DNA from: Pegea sp. RAD2-039
Taxonomy: Eukaryota; Chordata; Thaliacea; Salpida; Salpidae
NCBI GenBank assembly: GCA_034620365.1
Contig: JAQGEQ010000084.1
Location: forward strand, 1,178,001 to 1,242,000
Direction of reading: 5' to 3'
DNA: 64,000 nt
Shown here: piece after piece, positions 1 to 13,098 of the stretch
Position numbering within the stretch: position 1 is the stretch's first letter
Layout: the number at the start of each line of letters is the position of its first letter
Translations under genes and position numbers: made by a program
The notes under the pieces: model-generated
Told to the model about the DNA's origin: nothing
What the model saw: only the letters and a program-made list of their open reading frames with translations
Database searches by the model: none

Positions 1-3000
1 AACTTGTTGATATGTTCATTTAAATAAAGTCAACTAAAAATTAAATATCCAAGTTTCATCTTTAAAAAATTAGGCTAATTGACAAAAATATTTAATTAAC
101 TTATTTGACTTAGTTCATTTCACTTGATAAAGCTTAAACGTCGTAGTTGTCTGGTAAAAGCTTTTTCAATCGTAAGCTCAGAACAAAAGATTAATAAAAA
201 GCCATTTTTATAGTTAACACCTTGACATTTAAAACTACCTTGTCACATATTCAAGAAAGAGATAAATAGGTATGAGTTACAGACAACTCTTGAGTTTAAT
301 GATTGAGAGTGCAAAGGACTCAACTGCTCAATGCAGACATACAGAGCTTCATGCAATAAAGCGTGGATATGCCTCCAAAAATTGAGGCTAGCTCAAAAAA
401 GATTGACTAGAAACAAAATTACAAGCTTGTCAAAATTATGAAAGAATGGTGCTGAAAAAAAAAACAATCTCAGAATTTCTAGTTTATTTCAATTTGTTCT
501 AATTTTTTTTAAATATTATTTTATTATCTAATTAAAATAAAATTAACTTATCTAATTAGCCTTAGAGCTCCTGTAAAGTATTTATCTGTGCGTTTGATTA
601 ATTTACAAATAAAAACTTTGGTTGTGTGCTATCAGTAAATGGTCAGATAGAATTACTTAAGAAAAACAGACCGATAAATTAATAGCAAATAAATTACCAC
701 AAACAATCACAAACAGTATACTTTCAAAGCTTGACATACAAACTTGTTGTTATTTGCTTAAAATACTAATTAGTAAACAAGGTTTTGCAATAAAAGTTTT
801 AGAACTTATTTTTAATTAAAGTTTAAAATTTTAGAAGATTTTAGCGATAAAAACAACAAAATTAATAATTACTGAAAACTTGTATTGATTTAGAAATTAA
901 AAATATTTTACTTAGCTATAACTTTTAAGAATAAATGGTTTAAGGTATTATTATAGTTTAGAAAAAAGCCAGTTCAGATTGCATATCTATTTTGTCTGTA
1001 TGAACTTATTTTACAAGCTAAACAAAATAGTATTTATTTAAAGTAATGTAAAACTAATTTTGACCCAGACAAAAGTTGAAAAATATATAGTAATCTTAAA
1101 TACTGAATTTGTAAAAAGTGACATCTAAATGTTCGATATTGACAAAAAAAAATTTTTGATAAAAGTTATTAGTTTAATTAATAAAAATATATGACCAAAA
1201 AAAATCGTTTTAACTGATGTCCATTTCTTAATTTCAAAAGTTTAAAAGTATAAAATGCTGTTTGTTTTTCTTTGGTGAGTATCAATTTCTTATTTTACTA
1301 TTTTCAAAATCAACTTGTTGGACTAAAATAAATTTGATGAAATTGATCAACTTCAGGTGATTTCAATTTCATGTTAACTAAACCTTTTCGATTGAAGCTA
1401 TGAAAAAAGAGCAAGTCATGGGAGACTGAGAAAGCAAATAAAAATCAAATTGTTGCAAGATTTTCGATCTATAGCAGATAGCTGAGTTTACATTTAAAGG
1501 ATTAAATTCTTGTAAAGATGGCGTCAAGCATCTTACTTGAAGATTAAAAATTAAATAAAGAGATTGAGTGAAATCGAAAACCAGTTTTAAGATAAATGAC
1601 AACTTTAAGACACTTACTAAACTTATCGTCACCTACTAAAAATGGAAATTTTATCATTTTTGACTTTTCGAGTTTTGATACTTGTTATGCTTCAGTAACT
1701 GCTAAGTCTGTTATCGATTAATAACATTAAATTTTTGTTATTTAAGTGCTACTTGACAGTAGGTCATTTAAAGTGATGTTAAAAATAAGTAGACAAGGTG
1801 ATGACGAAATCAACATTGTTGTCACTTGGAAGAAAAACAGCGAATTTGTCGATGGATTTTGTAGTACATTAGAAGAATTCTTGGGAAAAACTGCTAAACG
1901 TAAACCACTCGTCTATAGATCAACGGTAATATGCGAATTGCTGAAGGATTACAAGCAAAATCCCAAAATACTCCTGGGAAAAGGCATCTTTCTTCAGTCT
2001 ACATAAAGTGAGATTAGATTGAAAGTGAGGTAATAAACAACGGATAAAAACCTCATTAAAAACTTTTTTTCTTAATTACAAAGAAATGATTTTAGAATTT
2101 AATTGTTAGTTTTTGATAATATTTTTTAATAATAATTAAATTTACACATCACAAAATATGATTTTTAATTATAAAACTTATAAATTTTATTTATAAATTG
2201 CTTTAGCTTAAAGCCGTTTAAAATCTATTTTCTTGTTTATACTTGATTGAAATTATTCTAAAAATTGTATAGGACTTTTTAGTAAGTTGTAATAAAGTCT
2301 AATATTTGTTCAGAAAAATTTGAAAAGTTACTTAATATTGTTAGACTTAGAAATAAATAGTCTTTTTTTATTTTCATTAGAAATACAAAAATAACTACTA
2401 AATATAGCACAACAGCTTTCATACTATAAATGGTTTATAAAATATTATTTTCATAAAGTATTTATATTTAAAATAAACACAATTTAAAATTGTAATTATT
2501 TTTCTTAAGTTATGTTGATAATTTGAATACTATATAAGATAATATTTCTTTATTTGTTGTTTGTTAAGAATTACAAAAGCTAAAGAACAAAAATTAACTC
2601 CTTTCAATCCTTAAACATATGACATCATTAAGCCTCAAGTTATTTGTGAAAAAGTCATATGTTTATTTTGAGTATTACCGCTCAATAAAAAGTGGGTCGG
2701 ATTTAAAAGTAAACAGCTCCTGAAGCCAATTTCTCTTGTTGACAATCTACAAGTTGATAAAAACGCTACCACCGTTTAAATATTTATTCTAAGCAGCTGT
2801 CTTGAAAAATGTTAAGTAAATATGACGTGATGGGCCCACCGAAGTCGCAGTGAAGTTTGATCATTCCAGCCTTAAAGTTAAGGCGTCTAGTACGGTTAAA
2901 TACGAATTTTTCAGTCAACAGTTTTTAGCCTTATCTGAGTTTGTTAAGTATTTATGTTGGTGTCGGTCTAAACTATTGCATCTTAGCTGAAGGTGACACA

Positions 3001-6000
3001 AAGTTGTAGACACGCCCATAAAAGCACTCATCATTTCGGTATTTGGATTAATCGCTAAAATTGAATGTGTAATTTATACACTTGAAAATTTCAGATGGTG
3101 GGAAATGTTCAATTATTTTATAATCAAACATTAAACGTAATTTATTAAATTATTTATAAGGAACACTTACAAATTCAGCCGTAATCGTTACAGCTGAAAT
3201 CAAACACTTGTGTTAAACAATATGTGTGAGACAAAAGAGTTTGTTTGTCACCAGGCCAGTTTCGGCAAAAACCAAATCTGTTGAAAGATAGGCTAAAGTA
3301 AACAAAACAATTTATAAATTATGGCAAAATGTTTAATAAGTTAACAAACTTTAAATGTCTACATTACTTTAAAATATTTTTAAAGCTTTTTAAAAAGAAA
3401 ATAATAAAACGTTGTCAGTTTCTTGTGTGGGTTCAATTGTCTGAATATCGTGTATTATTAATCTAAAACTCGTGTTTAAATTAGCTCATACTTTTCTTAC
3501 CACTAGTTCAATTTGAAGATTTTTTTCTTGAATAAATAAAAAAATTTTAATTATGATGCTGCTAAATATTGAATTTAATACTAAATAGTTTAAAAATTAG
3601 TTTGTATTGTTAGATTAATCATAAAATAATTGTATTTAAATAACATCTGAAGTAATTGCAATATAATAAAGCATGTATTATCAACATGTTCTTATTCTAT
3701 ATTATTAATCAAGTACTTAAGGGAATTTGATTGATCTTATCATTGCTGCAATCATTTTATTATTCTGATGTAATTAGCTAACAAAAATAGTTAATTGGCT
3801 ATTAGTCTTATTAAGATGGAAGAATGTATAAAAAATGAAATAATGATTAAGGTTATTGACATAAAAACAGTGCAGGACTTTGCTTACTTATGTGAAAACA
3901 AATTAAGCAAACAAAAAAATTCCTTCTTTATTATCATGGTTGACTATGACTTCATTAGTTATAACTATGATTTAAGTTTTAAATTTCTTCAAGAATTTTG
4001 TTTAGTGTTTGTTTGGAAAAGGGCTATAAAGATAGATTTTGAGAACTTATACAAATACGTTCAGAAAATTGTTTTTATGTAAAGAAATGCGAAGAACTTT
4101 ACATAAAAGCATTTATTCATCACAGCTTCTTCAGAACCATCCAAGCATAAAATGACGATGTAAATTAAATGGCGAAGATCTTGATTTGATTTTAAAGCAC
4201 ATCCTTTTATTGATAGCCAAATAAAATTAAGTTTGAATTTCATAAATAATTAAAACATTTTAGACGAATTCTTGAACGTTTTTGACTGAATAGAAAGTGA
4301 CTTTAAAAGATAAAAAATTTAAAGTATCGAAGAAAGGAAGTTACTAATTTTTACTCAGTTTGTTAGTTATGTAACAGCTAAGCAATACTTTTTTTCTTTT
4401 TAAGCTAAATAAGTAACCGATTACACAAGAGTTACGTAAATTAGATACTGCAAACAAAATCTTTAAGTAATAAAAAAGTTCATTAAAGTTTACAAAAAAT
4501 ATTAAATTGTGTTTAATTTATCAAATCTAATTATAAACTTGTGAAAATTATAAGCTATGACGTCAATCAAAGAGTTTAGTAAATCAAAAATATCCAAAAA
4601 ATGGATCTGGTTATTTTCATTGAGTCATAATTTTGCTAAAAGGTAAATAAAATACTATATACGAATTAGATATGTATTAAAATCATAGAATTTAGTTGCT
4701 ATAGCCAAAGCAATAGTTTTGTTTTATGTAAGGTATTTTTTATAATCAACTATTCCAAATGATTAGAAAAGCTTAATCTGTATCTAAACATACATCCTGT
4801 GGATAAAATCTTATTCAGCAAAACATTTAATTAATATTTTCTGTTTATCAACGTAAAAGTTTATTTACTGCATCATAAATCAAGCTTTAACTGTTAGCCA
4901 TTAAAACTAATATCACAAAATACTTTTGTTCAAATTTGATCACTAGAACTTTATAGCAGAAAAATAACCGTTTTAAAGAAGAATTGTTTAATATCAGTTG
5001 TTTTTACTAATCAACTGTTAGAAACAAAATCAAATTGTGCTCTACATAAAGTAAAATAAATAAAGTCGTAAAATTGTCTTCTAGCTACTGTTGTTCTGAA
5101 CTTTCTTTTAATTGAACTGTTGAAAGCTTTTATTGAATAGGAAGCACCTTATCAAATTAGTCGTTAAATGATTTAAAAACAACCAATTATTGTCGATTAA
5201 TTAAATAAAAGTCGTAAAAGGTTATAAATGAGACTACCAGCTAATGTTGGTAAAACAGCTAAATTAAAGTTTGAAATCAACTTAAAGTAATAGAAAATGG
5301 TGAGAAAAGTTGGAAAGTGGATATTTTGAAACAATAAAACAATTCAGTCGTAAATTTGAAATTTTGTTTAAACAATTTGTTGGATAGTTTAGACGTCAAC
5401 AAGATGATAAAAAACTTGTGAAATAAATTAAAAGATTTCTTTGGAAATATGAAGTGAGATACTTAATGAAACAGGATATTAGATGATAGTTGACGAGTAA
5501 ATTTCGGTTTAATTGAATTTGATCCTACCAAAGCACTAGGGACTAATTATAAAAACGTCATCATCTTCATCTTACTAAAATTTATTTGTTCTTCAATAAA
5601 TGAAGTTAATATTTCAAGAATAAAAAGAAAATTTCATATTTTATACCACTAACAGTTTGGAAAAATTGCACAAAATCAATTTTATGAAATTGATTTAACA
5701 GATGCAAAGCAAACAAAAGTTTGATTCAGAGAATATCTCAATTGTTTATCATTTCTCTACTCACTAATCAGTTAAATTTTTGTATAAATACTCTACTGTT
5801 TCAATTCATCAAACAAAAGGTGCAAGTAGATAATAATCTTCATTCAGTAAAACTTTCTGAAATTTAAAATTAAATTATTTGGCAACACTTTAAATTTGGC
5901 AACATTTGAACTTCCGCTCAAACCTATCTCAAACAAATCGATCAAACTATTTAAACTTTTATTTTATTATTTAAAAAATTTGGAATAATTGACGAGTATT

Positions 6001-6006
6001 TGGTCG
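1..6006. other. Gene-poor A+T-rich region
   Basis: I see no supportable gene here. Two longer open frames on the plus strand (1746-2006, 86 codons; 3795-4082, 95 codons) have no recognisable motif and no convincing splice context, so I treat them as chance. One TGACGTCA octamer lies at 4558-4565. The right edge contains the 3' untranslated region of the minus-strand WDHD1 gene. No tandem repeat, tRNA or transposon protein was recognised. Confidence 0.6.
5958..5963 (-). terminator. Polyadenylation signal of WDHD1
   Basis: The plus-strand hexamer tttatt reads AATAAA on the minus strand. It lies 44 nt beyond the WDHD1 stop codon at 6007-6009, in an A+T-rich stretch. The position is suitable for the 3' end of that transcript, but the hexamer is common in such DNA, so this is an inference from placement. 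Confidence 0.45.
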
Positions 6007-9000
6007 TTATTCGGCTGCAAATGAAGACAACTTTGATTTGAAGTTCATCTTTTTCGCAGGACTTTCTTCGCTGGCATCGTTGTCATGGCAACGCTTCGGT
6101 GTCTCTTTATCTGTCGGCAGCTTTGCCCATTTCTACGCAACAAGTTGAAAATCAGTAAAGAACATTATCAAAGAATCAAGATCGGATTAAAGTCAGATCA
6201 ATCGGGAAAGTTGGAGATGAAACGATGACGTCATCGAAGTTGAAACAACATCATCGCGCGCTTCGACAACAAGCGACTGAAGTGGTGGATAGAAGCAACA
6301 CTTACACACATCAAACCAACCACCTGCTCACCACTACCAACAACCCTGTTGAAGCTGGTTGCCTAGCAACCACTTGTTGTTCGCAGCAGGGGACCACCTA
6401 AGTTATGACGTCATCACCTGTTTGTCGTCGTCAGGGAGACGACGGAAGTCGGAGATAAGCTTCTTGCGCGCTGCATCTTCAGTAAGATCAGTCTGAAGAA
6501 GTTCAGGAAGATTAGCAGTGATGTAGTTGTTCAACATTTGCATCTTGGACACTTTCGGAGTTCTGCGCAAGAAAAGATGAAGAGACGCGCAAACAGGTGA
6601 CGTCATCACCTGATCGAGGTAGTTAGTTTTGATTGGATCTTAGGCTGCGAAGGGGTGATGGTAACGTTATGATGAGAGCGTTTAGAAGGAGTAGGAGTTT
6701 TTTGAAAAGGATCCACTCTTCGGATGTTGCTAAGAACAGAACGTGAAGAAGATGAAGATTGAATCGAAGATCGCTGTACAGGATCGAAAAGTGAGTAAGA
6801 TGCCACCAAGTGGCAAGCAGAAGAACCTTAAAGGGATTACGGGGTTGAGATTGCTGGATACTGCTGCTAGTAGATTCCAAAGATGACGGCAACTTGTCGA
6901 AGTCAGTTGTGACGTCATCTGCTGATGTATCGCTTGCTACTGCCTTCTGCCGGAATTCATCAGAATGTTCACGTGTCAATGACGTCATCGTCGGCTTTGT
7001 CGAAAAGTCATCGACTGAACTGGCCGTAACATCACGTGATACCGCTTCTTCCTGATCGTCCTCTACAATCTGAGTCTTCTCTTCCATCACTTCCGCCAGT
7101 TTATCAGCGAGCGCGCGCTTGTGACGTCGTGAAGCGTATTTGACAGCGAAACTGACCACGTGGGCTGAGGGCATGAGACGTGCTACGTCATAGGCGCGTT
7201 TCTCGCGATCATTCTGACATGCCAACTACAAGATGCAAGATGAAGATCAATTGGAAGAAGATTTGGAAGAAACTCACAGCAAAAAGCAACATCAGCTTCT
7301 GTGTCGCGTCCTTCTCACGTTCGGTTCTTGTGACCTCATCAACTTGATAATCACGAGATTGGAGGTAGGATTGATGAGCGGTGAGGATGTTGTTCCTCCA
7401 AAATTCCTCCTAGGGAAGATCAGATAAAAATTGATGAAAATCAATGAGATGAAAAAACCTCAAATTTTCCTTTTTCGATTTCCATCTCACAATAAGGAAG
7501 CTGGAAAGAGGTCGTGTCCATCACTGGTTTGGGCAGCGTATATGGGAAGTGGACACCATGACAGTGTATGTAACGAATATGGGCCGGACTTTCTTGCAGA
7601 CCTACCACCCACATGAAATCGGTCCGCTTCAGCTGAGAAGATGCCACTTGCATCCAAGTATACGCAAAAGTTCGATTGAGAAGGCGGACGACTCCATTAG
7701 AGTCCTGAGAGGCAGGAGTGCCCTCAGAAGTGAACCCGATCCAGGATAGAGTGGAAGCAGAAGAGAGCGGCAAAGGACTGGCAGGGACAATAGACCTAGG
7801 ACGGCAACCGCGGCCCTCTCCTACCTCAATCAGCAGAAAGTAGAGACATTGATCCGATCCGATCCCTAAAAGAAAGAGAATTAGTTAAAGATGAAGAGGA
7901 TGAGGATTTGACCTTGAGAGTGATGATAAGCGATGAAGAGTTGGTCAGTGTGAGAAACCATGGCAACCACGCGGCCTGGGGCACAAAAGATCTGCTTCTG
8001 GACACCTCCAATAGTCCACAGTCGGATGTTGCCAAGATTTGTGGAAACTGCAATCCAGTTTTCCGCTGAAACAGATCAGATACAGATTAACAAAAGATCA
8101 GATGAAGATTAGCAGAACCTGTCGTTAAAGTAGTGATCTCTTCTTGGCCAGGAAGATCTACAAACCACTCTTTGTTAGCATCCCAAGAAGAGAATTCCAA
8201 GCACTTCAACCTGCTGCTGTAGATGAAGATGAAGAGTAGGAGCAACATCCAGGAACAAATTACCTTTTATCAGCACTACCAAGCACGAGAGCTCTTTCTG
8301 ATAAATCTGCCATTGTAAAGTTTGAATCATTGTTTACATGGATGGCATGGTGATGAGTGACGTCATGAAACTCGACGTCAATTGCGCTATCAGTCGCATC
8401 ATTGTAACTTCTCACAATTCCAATTGAGTTGTACCTCTGTTAACACTACATCTTAAGATCATGCTAGAAACAGCATCTAAGACACAAACCATAAATCGAT
8501 GAGGAAGATTAATGGAAGTAGATGTTGGTTGAAATGCTTCTTGCATCTTGCTTCTCGTAAATACTCTTTTTTCCTCTTCCATTCCTTCATCTACATCCAA
8601 TAAATCTTCTGCTTCTTTTATTTGAGAGGATTTAGATTTACGCTCTTCGGAGAGCTTATCAAAGTCTTCAACTTCCGGATGAGTTTCTGTAAAGTTTCAG
8701 GATCAGCAGATGAAGATCAGAAAAATTCTCTTGACCAGCGATGCTTTCTCTTCTCGGATTAGTATCTTCGTCACGTATCGGGATTTCGTTAAAAGTTTCC
8801 TGATCTTCATCAGCAGCATCTTCATCTGCAACATCTTCATCAACCTCCACGTCATCTAAAAGAAACTTTTCAACGTCTTCATCAAGCTCCACGTCATCCT
8901 TTAACATTTCATCAACGATTCTTTCATTTTCATCTTTTGTAATCTTCTGATCTTCATTTTTTTTAATCGTTTTATTTTCATCTTTTGTAAGACCCTGATC

Positions 9001-11130
9001 CTCATCTTCTTTATCATCACTGTCACTATCAAAGATCGTGACTCTTCTTTTCTTTTTTGCCACCTGTAAACAATTTCATAAAATCTTTATTCAATATTTT
9101 AGAGTTATCTGAAGTTTGTTGACAATCATGAGTCTCCCCGAATTAGGCTATCGAAGTGAATCTACATCAAAAGCGACAGCCCCATTAGTTGTATCTTTAA
9201 TTTTGACCCAACAGTCTTGAAATTATCACAGATCAAGTTCAAATAGAGATTTCTAAAGATATCTCAAATACATCGACAAAAATCACGTGACCATCAAAAG
9301 TATCATTTACTTCATTAATTTCTTCATCTTTTTCTTCAATATTTTCAGGGTTATTTTCTTCCATATTTTCAGGGTTATTTTCTTCCATATTTTCAGGATT
9401 CTTTTCTTTTACTATTTCTGAATTTTTCTCTTTCTTCTTTTTTTCAGAATCTTCTTTTGCATCTTCGTTAAAATCTACAATTTCGTTTTCATCATCTTCT
9501 CGATCAAACAAAGAATCTAAATTCTAAAAACAAATAAAATGAATCAACAGAAGAATCAAATGATCATTTAATCAGACCCCTTCTCTGATCTTCTTCATCG
9601 TAGCTTCCTTCAAAACGCAGATATATCCGTTTGTCGTCGAAAAACTCAAAGTGTTGTTGTCTTTAGGATTCCAAGCTATTGAACAGACTTGGCAGTTGGA
9701 GTCTGGAGCTTTTATTCTATGAATGAATATCACTTCAGATCAGATAGATAGGATGCAGATCACTCACAATCTATTTTGATCCTGTGTATCTACATCCCAG
9801 ATCACTAACTCCCCTAAATTGGTTCCAGCTGCCAAAAATCCCCCACAAGGAGAGAAAGAGCAACATTGGAAGATCTGATAAAGAAGATGATAAATAAGAA
9901 TAATCAACTGCATCTTTCAACTCACACGTAAAGACTCCTCATCCTTAATTTTGAGAAGAGTAATAGGTCTCCAAACTCCACGAGAGAAGATCTTAACAGC
10001 ATCTTTGGTAGGAACAGCAAAATCGTCTCCTGTAGTTGGTCTCCAAGACATTCTATTGATAGAAACATTTAATTAAACTTTAAAGGTGATTAGATGGAAG
10101 ATAACCGGCAGTAGAAGTCACTGTTGCAAACATCATTCGACTTGTCCAACCCAAATATAGTTTTGACGCAAAACTGAATAAAAAAAATTAAAAAAATTAC
10201 TTCGGTTTTGAGATTTGAGCAAAAATTTATTGAACTCTTTATCCATCTAAACAAGATTTAAGAGTAACGCAATACCTGATTTGATGTGTCCCATATTCTG
10301 ACTGTGCCATCACAACTGGATGTAACCTGAATAATCAAGATGAATTTCTAAAGATTGTCTGAAATATCAACAAATTATACCAGGAATTCATCTAGTGGAT
10401 CAAGAGCAGCGCTGAGAATTGGGGCGTGATGCCCTAGAAAAGACTTTTGCTTCCGTTTCTCAATATCATAAATTCTTGCATCAAAGTCACTGAAGAAAAA
10501 AGAGCTGATTTCAAAAAATCACAAATGAATTGATAGAACCTTGAACCAGCAACTAGCCACTTTTTATTCTCAGAAATACTCAGATGGGTGATATCTCCAG
10601 TAAATCTTATCACTATTCCTTCATAAGTCATTTTTGGAAAAGAATATCTTTCTATTGAAAAATTTTCTGATGCAGAAAAAAGTTGATTTTTCTGCACAAT
10701 AAAAAACATTAATATAAAAACTGATAAAATGTAATCTTATCTTAATAAGTTTAGAAAATGAACAATAAAATACAAACCAAAGCAACAGCACTGACAAAGC
10801 TGTTAATACATTTAGTTGTGGATATTGGTTTCTCACTTAAATCTTTAAACACATGAATTTTTCCATTGCATCCACTGGTGATCAAATACCTAAAAATTAT
10901 TTATCAATAATATTTATTTATTGATGATAGTTATATACATTTGTTATAAACATGAATTTTAAAAACATCACAGTTTTTAGCAAGTTCAGTTTTTAATTTT
11001 AAATCAAATAATTTTAAAGTAGCTTCAACATTTTGCTATGATAATCAACTTACTGTCCAGTCTCATCATAATTGACCATGGTAAGCCCCTTTCCATGAAT
11101 GTTCTTGTTTAATAAGAAGTTTTTTGACAT
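6007..11130 (-). CDS. WDHD1: WDHD1/AND-1 (Ctf4-like) replication protein, multi-exon
   Basis: WDHD1 is a replisome hub that links the CMG helicase to DNA polymerase alpha in the nucleus. Start ATG is at 11130 and stop TAA at 6007-6009. Exons read by eye: first 11054-11130; last three 6610-6773, 6418-6562 and 6007-6132. The N-terminal exons (about 11130-9560) form WD40 blades, for example CDGTVRIWDTSNQ near 10300. An acidic Lys/Asp/Glu-rich linker follows (9511-8670). Then comes the SepB/Mcl1 mid-domain, with HRFMVCVL near 8490, TIGGVQK in the 8000-7900 region, and LSWIGFTSEGTP, WVVGLQESP and LPYCEMEIEKG between 7750 and 7450. VKYASRRHKRALADKL (about 7150) and NPFK precede the tail. The tail is an HMG-like domain whose last helix begins KWAKLPTDKE at 6132, and it ends SFAAE. 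Domain order matches vertebrate WDHD1. Introns are mostly 45-110 nt. The exact edges of the middle exons were not all resolved. Confidence 0.93.
9330..9412 (-). repeat. 24-nt coding repeat in the WDHD1 acidic linker
   Basis: About three units encode NPENMEEN-type octapeptides inside the acidic linker between the WD40 and SepB domains. The repeat keeps frame (24 nt) and lies in a region that is disordered and variable in length in this family. It is probably a neutral slippage expansion. Confidence 0.7.
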
Positions 11131-12928
11131 TGTAAGCTAAAAAAAATTCTGAGAAAACAAAAAATTAAAATACTAAGAAAAAATTTAATTATTAAACAAA
11201 TAATTTACATAAAATTGAAGTAAAGATTTTAATTGAATAATCATTGCTTATAAATATAATATCTAGCTCTACAAATAATCATAATATATTTAATTTATAA
11301 TAAAATCAAAACAGATGACCAAGATAACAATGTAAAAACAAAACTATCTTATCATTTTTCCAAAAGTAAGGTAAAAAAATTAGAGGTTACTATTGTTCAA
11401 ATCTTTATAAATTTGAAAAAGATTCAAAATAGATAAATTTAGAAATTCAATGTCAATACTAAAACATCAAGTACATGAAAATTTAGTTTTTAGTTTAAAT
11501 AAAAATGATTATTATTGAAATTCAGTTAAATATTAGTGAAGGAAAAAATATTTATAATAAAAAGTGATAACAATTTCGATGTTGTGTGAGATATTTAATT
11601 TGTTTTAATCTTACAACTTTTGAACAATAATTTTTAAAGCTTTTTATTAATTTTATGTGGCGGGAAAATTGAAGAACCAAATTGGAATATTTACAAATAG
11701 TAAAAAGCAAGGGGTGGTTTATTTTTAGGACAGAGACAGTTTGTGCATACGAAGTAAAAATTTTGCAGAATGAACTAATTTAAAAACTTGTTCTTTGAAG
11801 TTTTCAATCAGATGATTTATGAAACAAAATAAAAGATTAACTCAAATCAGTTTACTATTTAATACTTAAATTTTTTAATACTGCAAAATATATCATTTCC
11901 TATTAAAGAATCATTGAAAAACTCGGAAATACTTTCAGATTCATTTAAAACTTAAATGCAGGGTTGCATCGAAAACTAGCGATGTTATTTCAAAATCAGA
12001 AGCATCTGAATTAAATTCAAGCAGTATGTTTAAAATTAAGGTTAATGTTAGAAATCTAACTTGGATTTTGTTAAATTAAATTTTAACCTGAAAACCTTTT
12101 TAAAACTAGTATTCTAACTATATTCATATGGTCAATAACGATCAAGTTTTGTCTGTTTCCAGCAGCGCTTTGAAAAGAGTCTACTTTTTTTATAGGGGCG
12201 TCTAGGCTCTTTAAAAGATGTATTAGTTTTTATAACCCAAAAATAAAAAAATGAATTTAAAGTCTAAATCTTTAAGAAGCTTAAATTATAGTCTATTCAA
12301 ATACTAGTCTTATTGCCTTTTTTGCTCTTTTTCATGGTAAACATATTATACAAATATTAAATTATATGCAAATTTATTATACTTAAGAGAGCAAAAAGCC
12401 TATAAAGTCACATGTAAGATTGCAACTAATTATTTTGTTTTATAATTTATCGGTAATTATTTGTAAAGATGTAAGAACTGATAAATTTCTTTTCTCATTT
12501 TACTTCCTTTAATTCTTTTTATTTTACTTTTGTTTTGCAACTTAATGTATAATTAACGAACCTTACGAAAAAAGTCTGTGAAAATATAAATCTTTATTAT
12601 ATATATACAAAAACTGTGAGTTTTATACTAAGAAATGCATTTTAATCTAATTTATACATTAATTAAAAAAAATAAACATTAAAAACTGACATTAAAACTT
12701 GAATTGAAGCTTTATTTTGAAGATATTAGTGAAAAACTACTAAACGCAAAATAAGCAATTGAGAAAATCATGTAATCTTATTTACAAATGTATTTAAATA
12801 GAAACCCAATTTTGATTTTTTAATTATATTGAATTTAAATAAAAGTCCATCAATAAAGTAAACAAAATAACTTAGATAAATAAAAACCTTGCATTTGTAA
12901 AATCAAATACAAATAAAACGCCACTACA
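11131..12928. other. Intergenic, A+T-rich, nothing recognised
   Basis: This is the stretch upstream of the WDHD1 start, and the promoter must lie near its left edge. I see no clear TATA box, open frame over 60 codons, repeat array or RNA gene. It holds only A/T runs and short simple repeats. Confidence 0.55.
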
Positions 12929-13098
12929 CTAGTTACTTCAAGTGATTCTGCTTTTTCTAAGCAAGCACAGAAAGTTGTTGAAAAGAGAGACCATCCATTT
13001 TTCAAGCAAATGGCTCTTGTTTCTATTACTGCATTTAAGAGCGCAAAAGACGAGTTTTGCAAGCAATGAACTCATTCCTTGAGAAAGATGAAGAATAA
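12929..13098 (+). pseudogene. Histone H1 remnant
   Basis: A plus-strand frame reads SSDSAFSKQAQKVVEKRDHP then FFKQMALVSITAFKSAK, ending at a TGA at 13067-13069. This aligns with the start and first globular helix of the intact H1 at 57023-56457 (KLTDHPTFKQMVLASIAAL). After a shift to another frame it continues QAMNSFLEKDEE, matching the HAIANYIKEH segment, and stops at 13096-13098. There is no start codon at the expected place, the rest of the winged helix and the Lys-rich tail are missing, and I see no histone stem-loop. Relative to the H2B at 16250, its orientation and distance (about 3.3 kb) mirror the intact unit. Confidence 0.78.

Noticed and set aside
1746-2006. An 86-codon plus-strand open frame with fairly balanced codon use
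   Set aside because: No recognisable domain, no splice or promoter context, and no related sequence in the window. Too short to call a gene unaided.
3795-4082. A 95-codon plus-strand open frame
   Set aside because: Composition follows the A+T-rich background (Lys, Ile, Phe, Tyr) and no motif is visible.
12850-13062. A 70-codon minus-strand open frame
   Set aside because: It is the antisense shadow of the histone H1 remnant on the plus strand.
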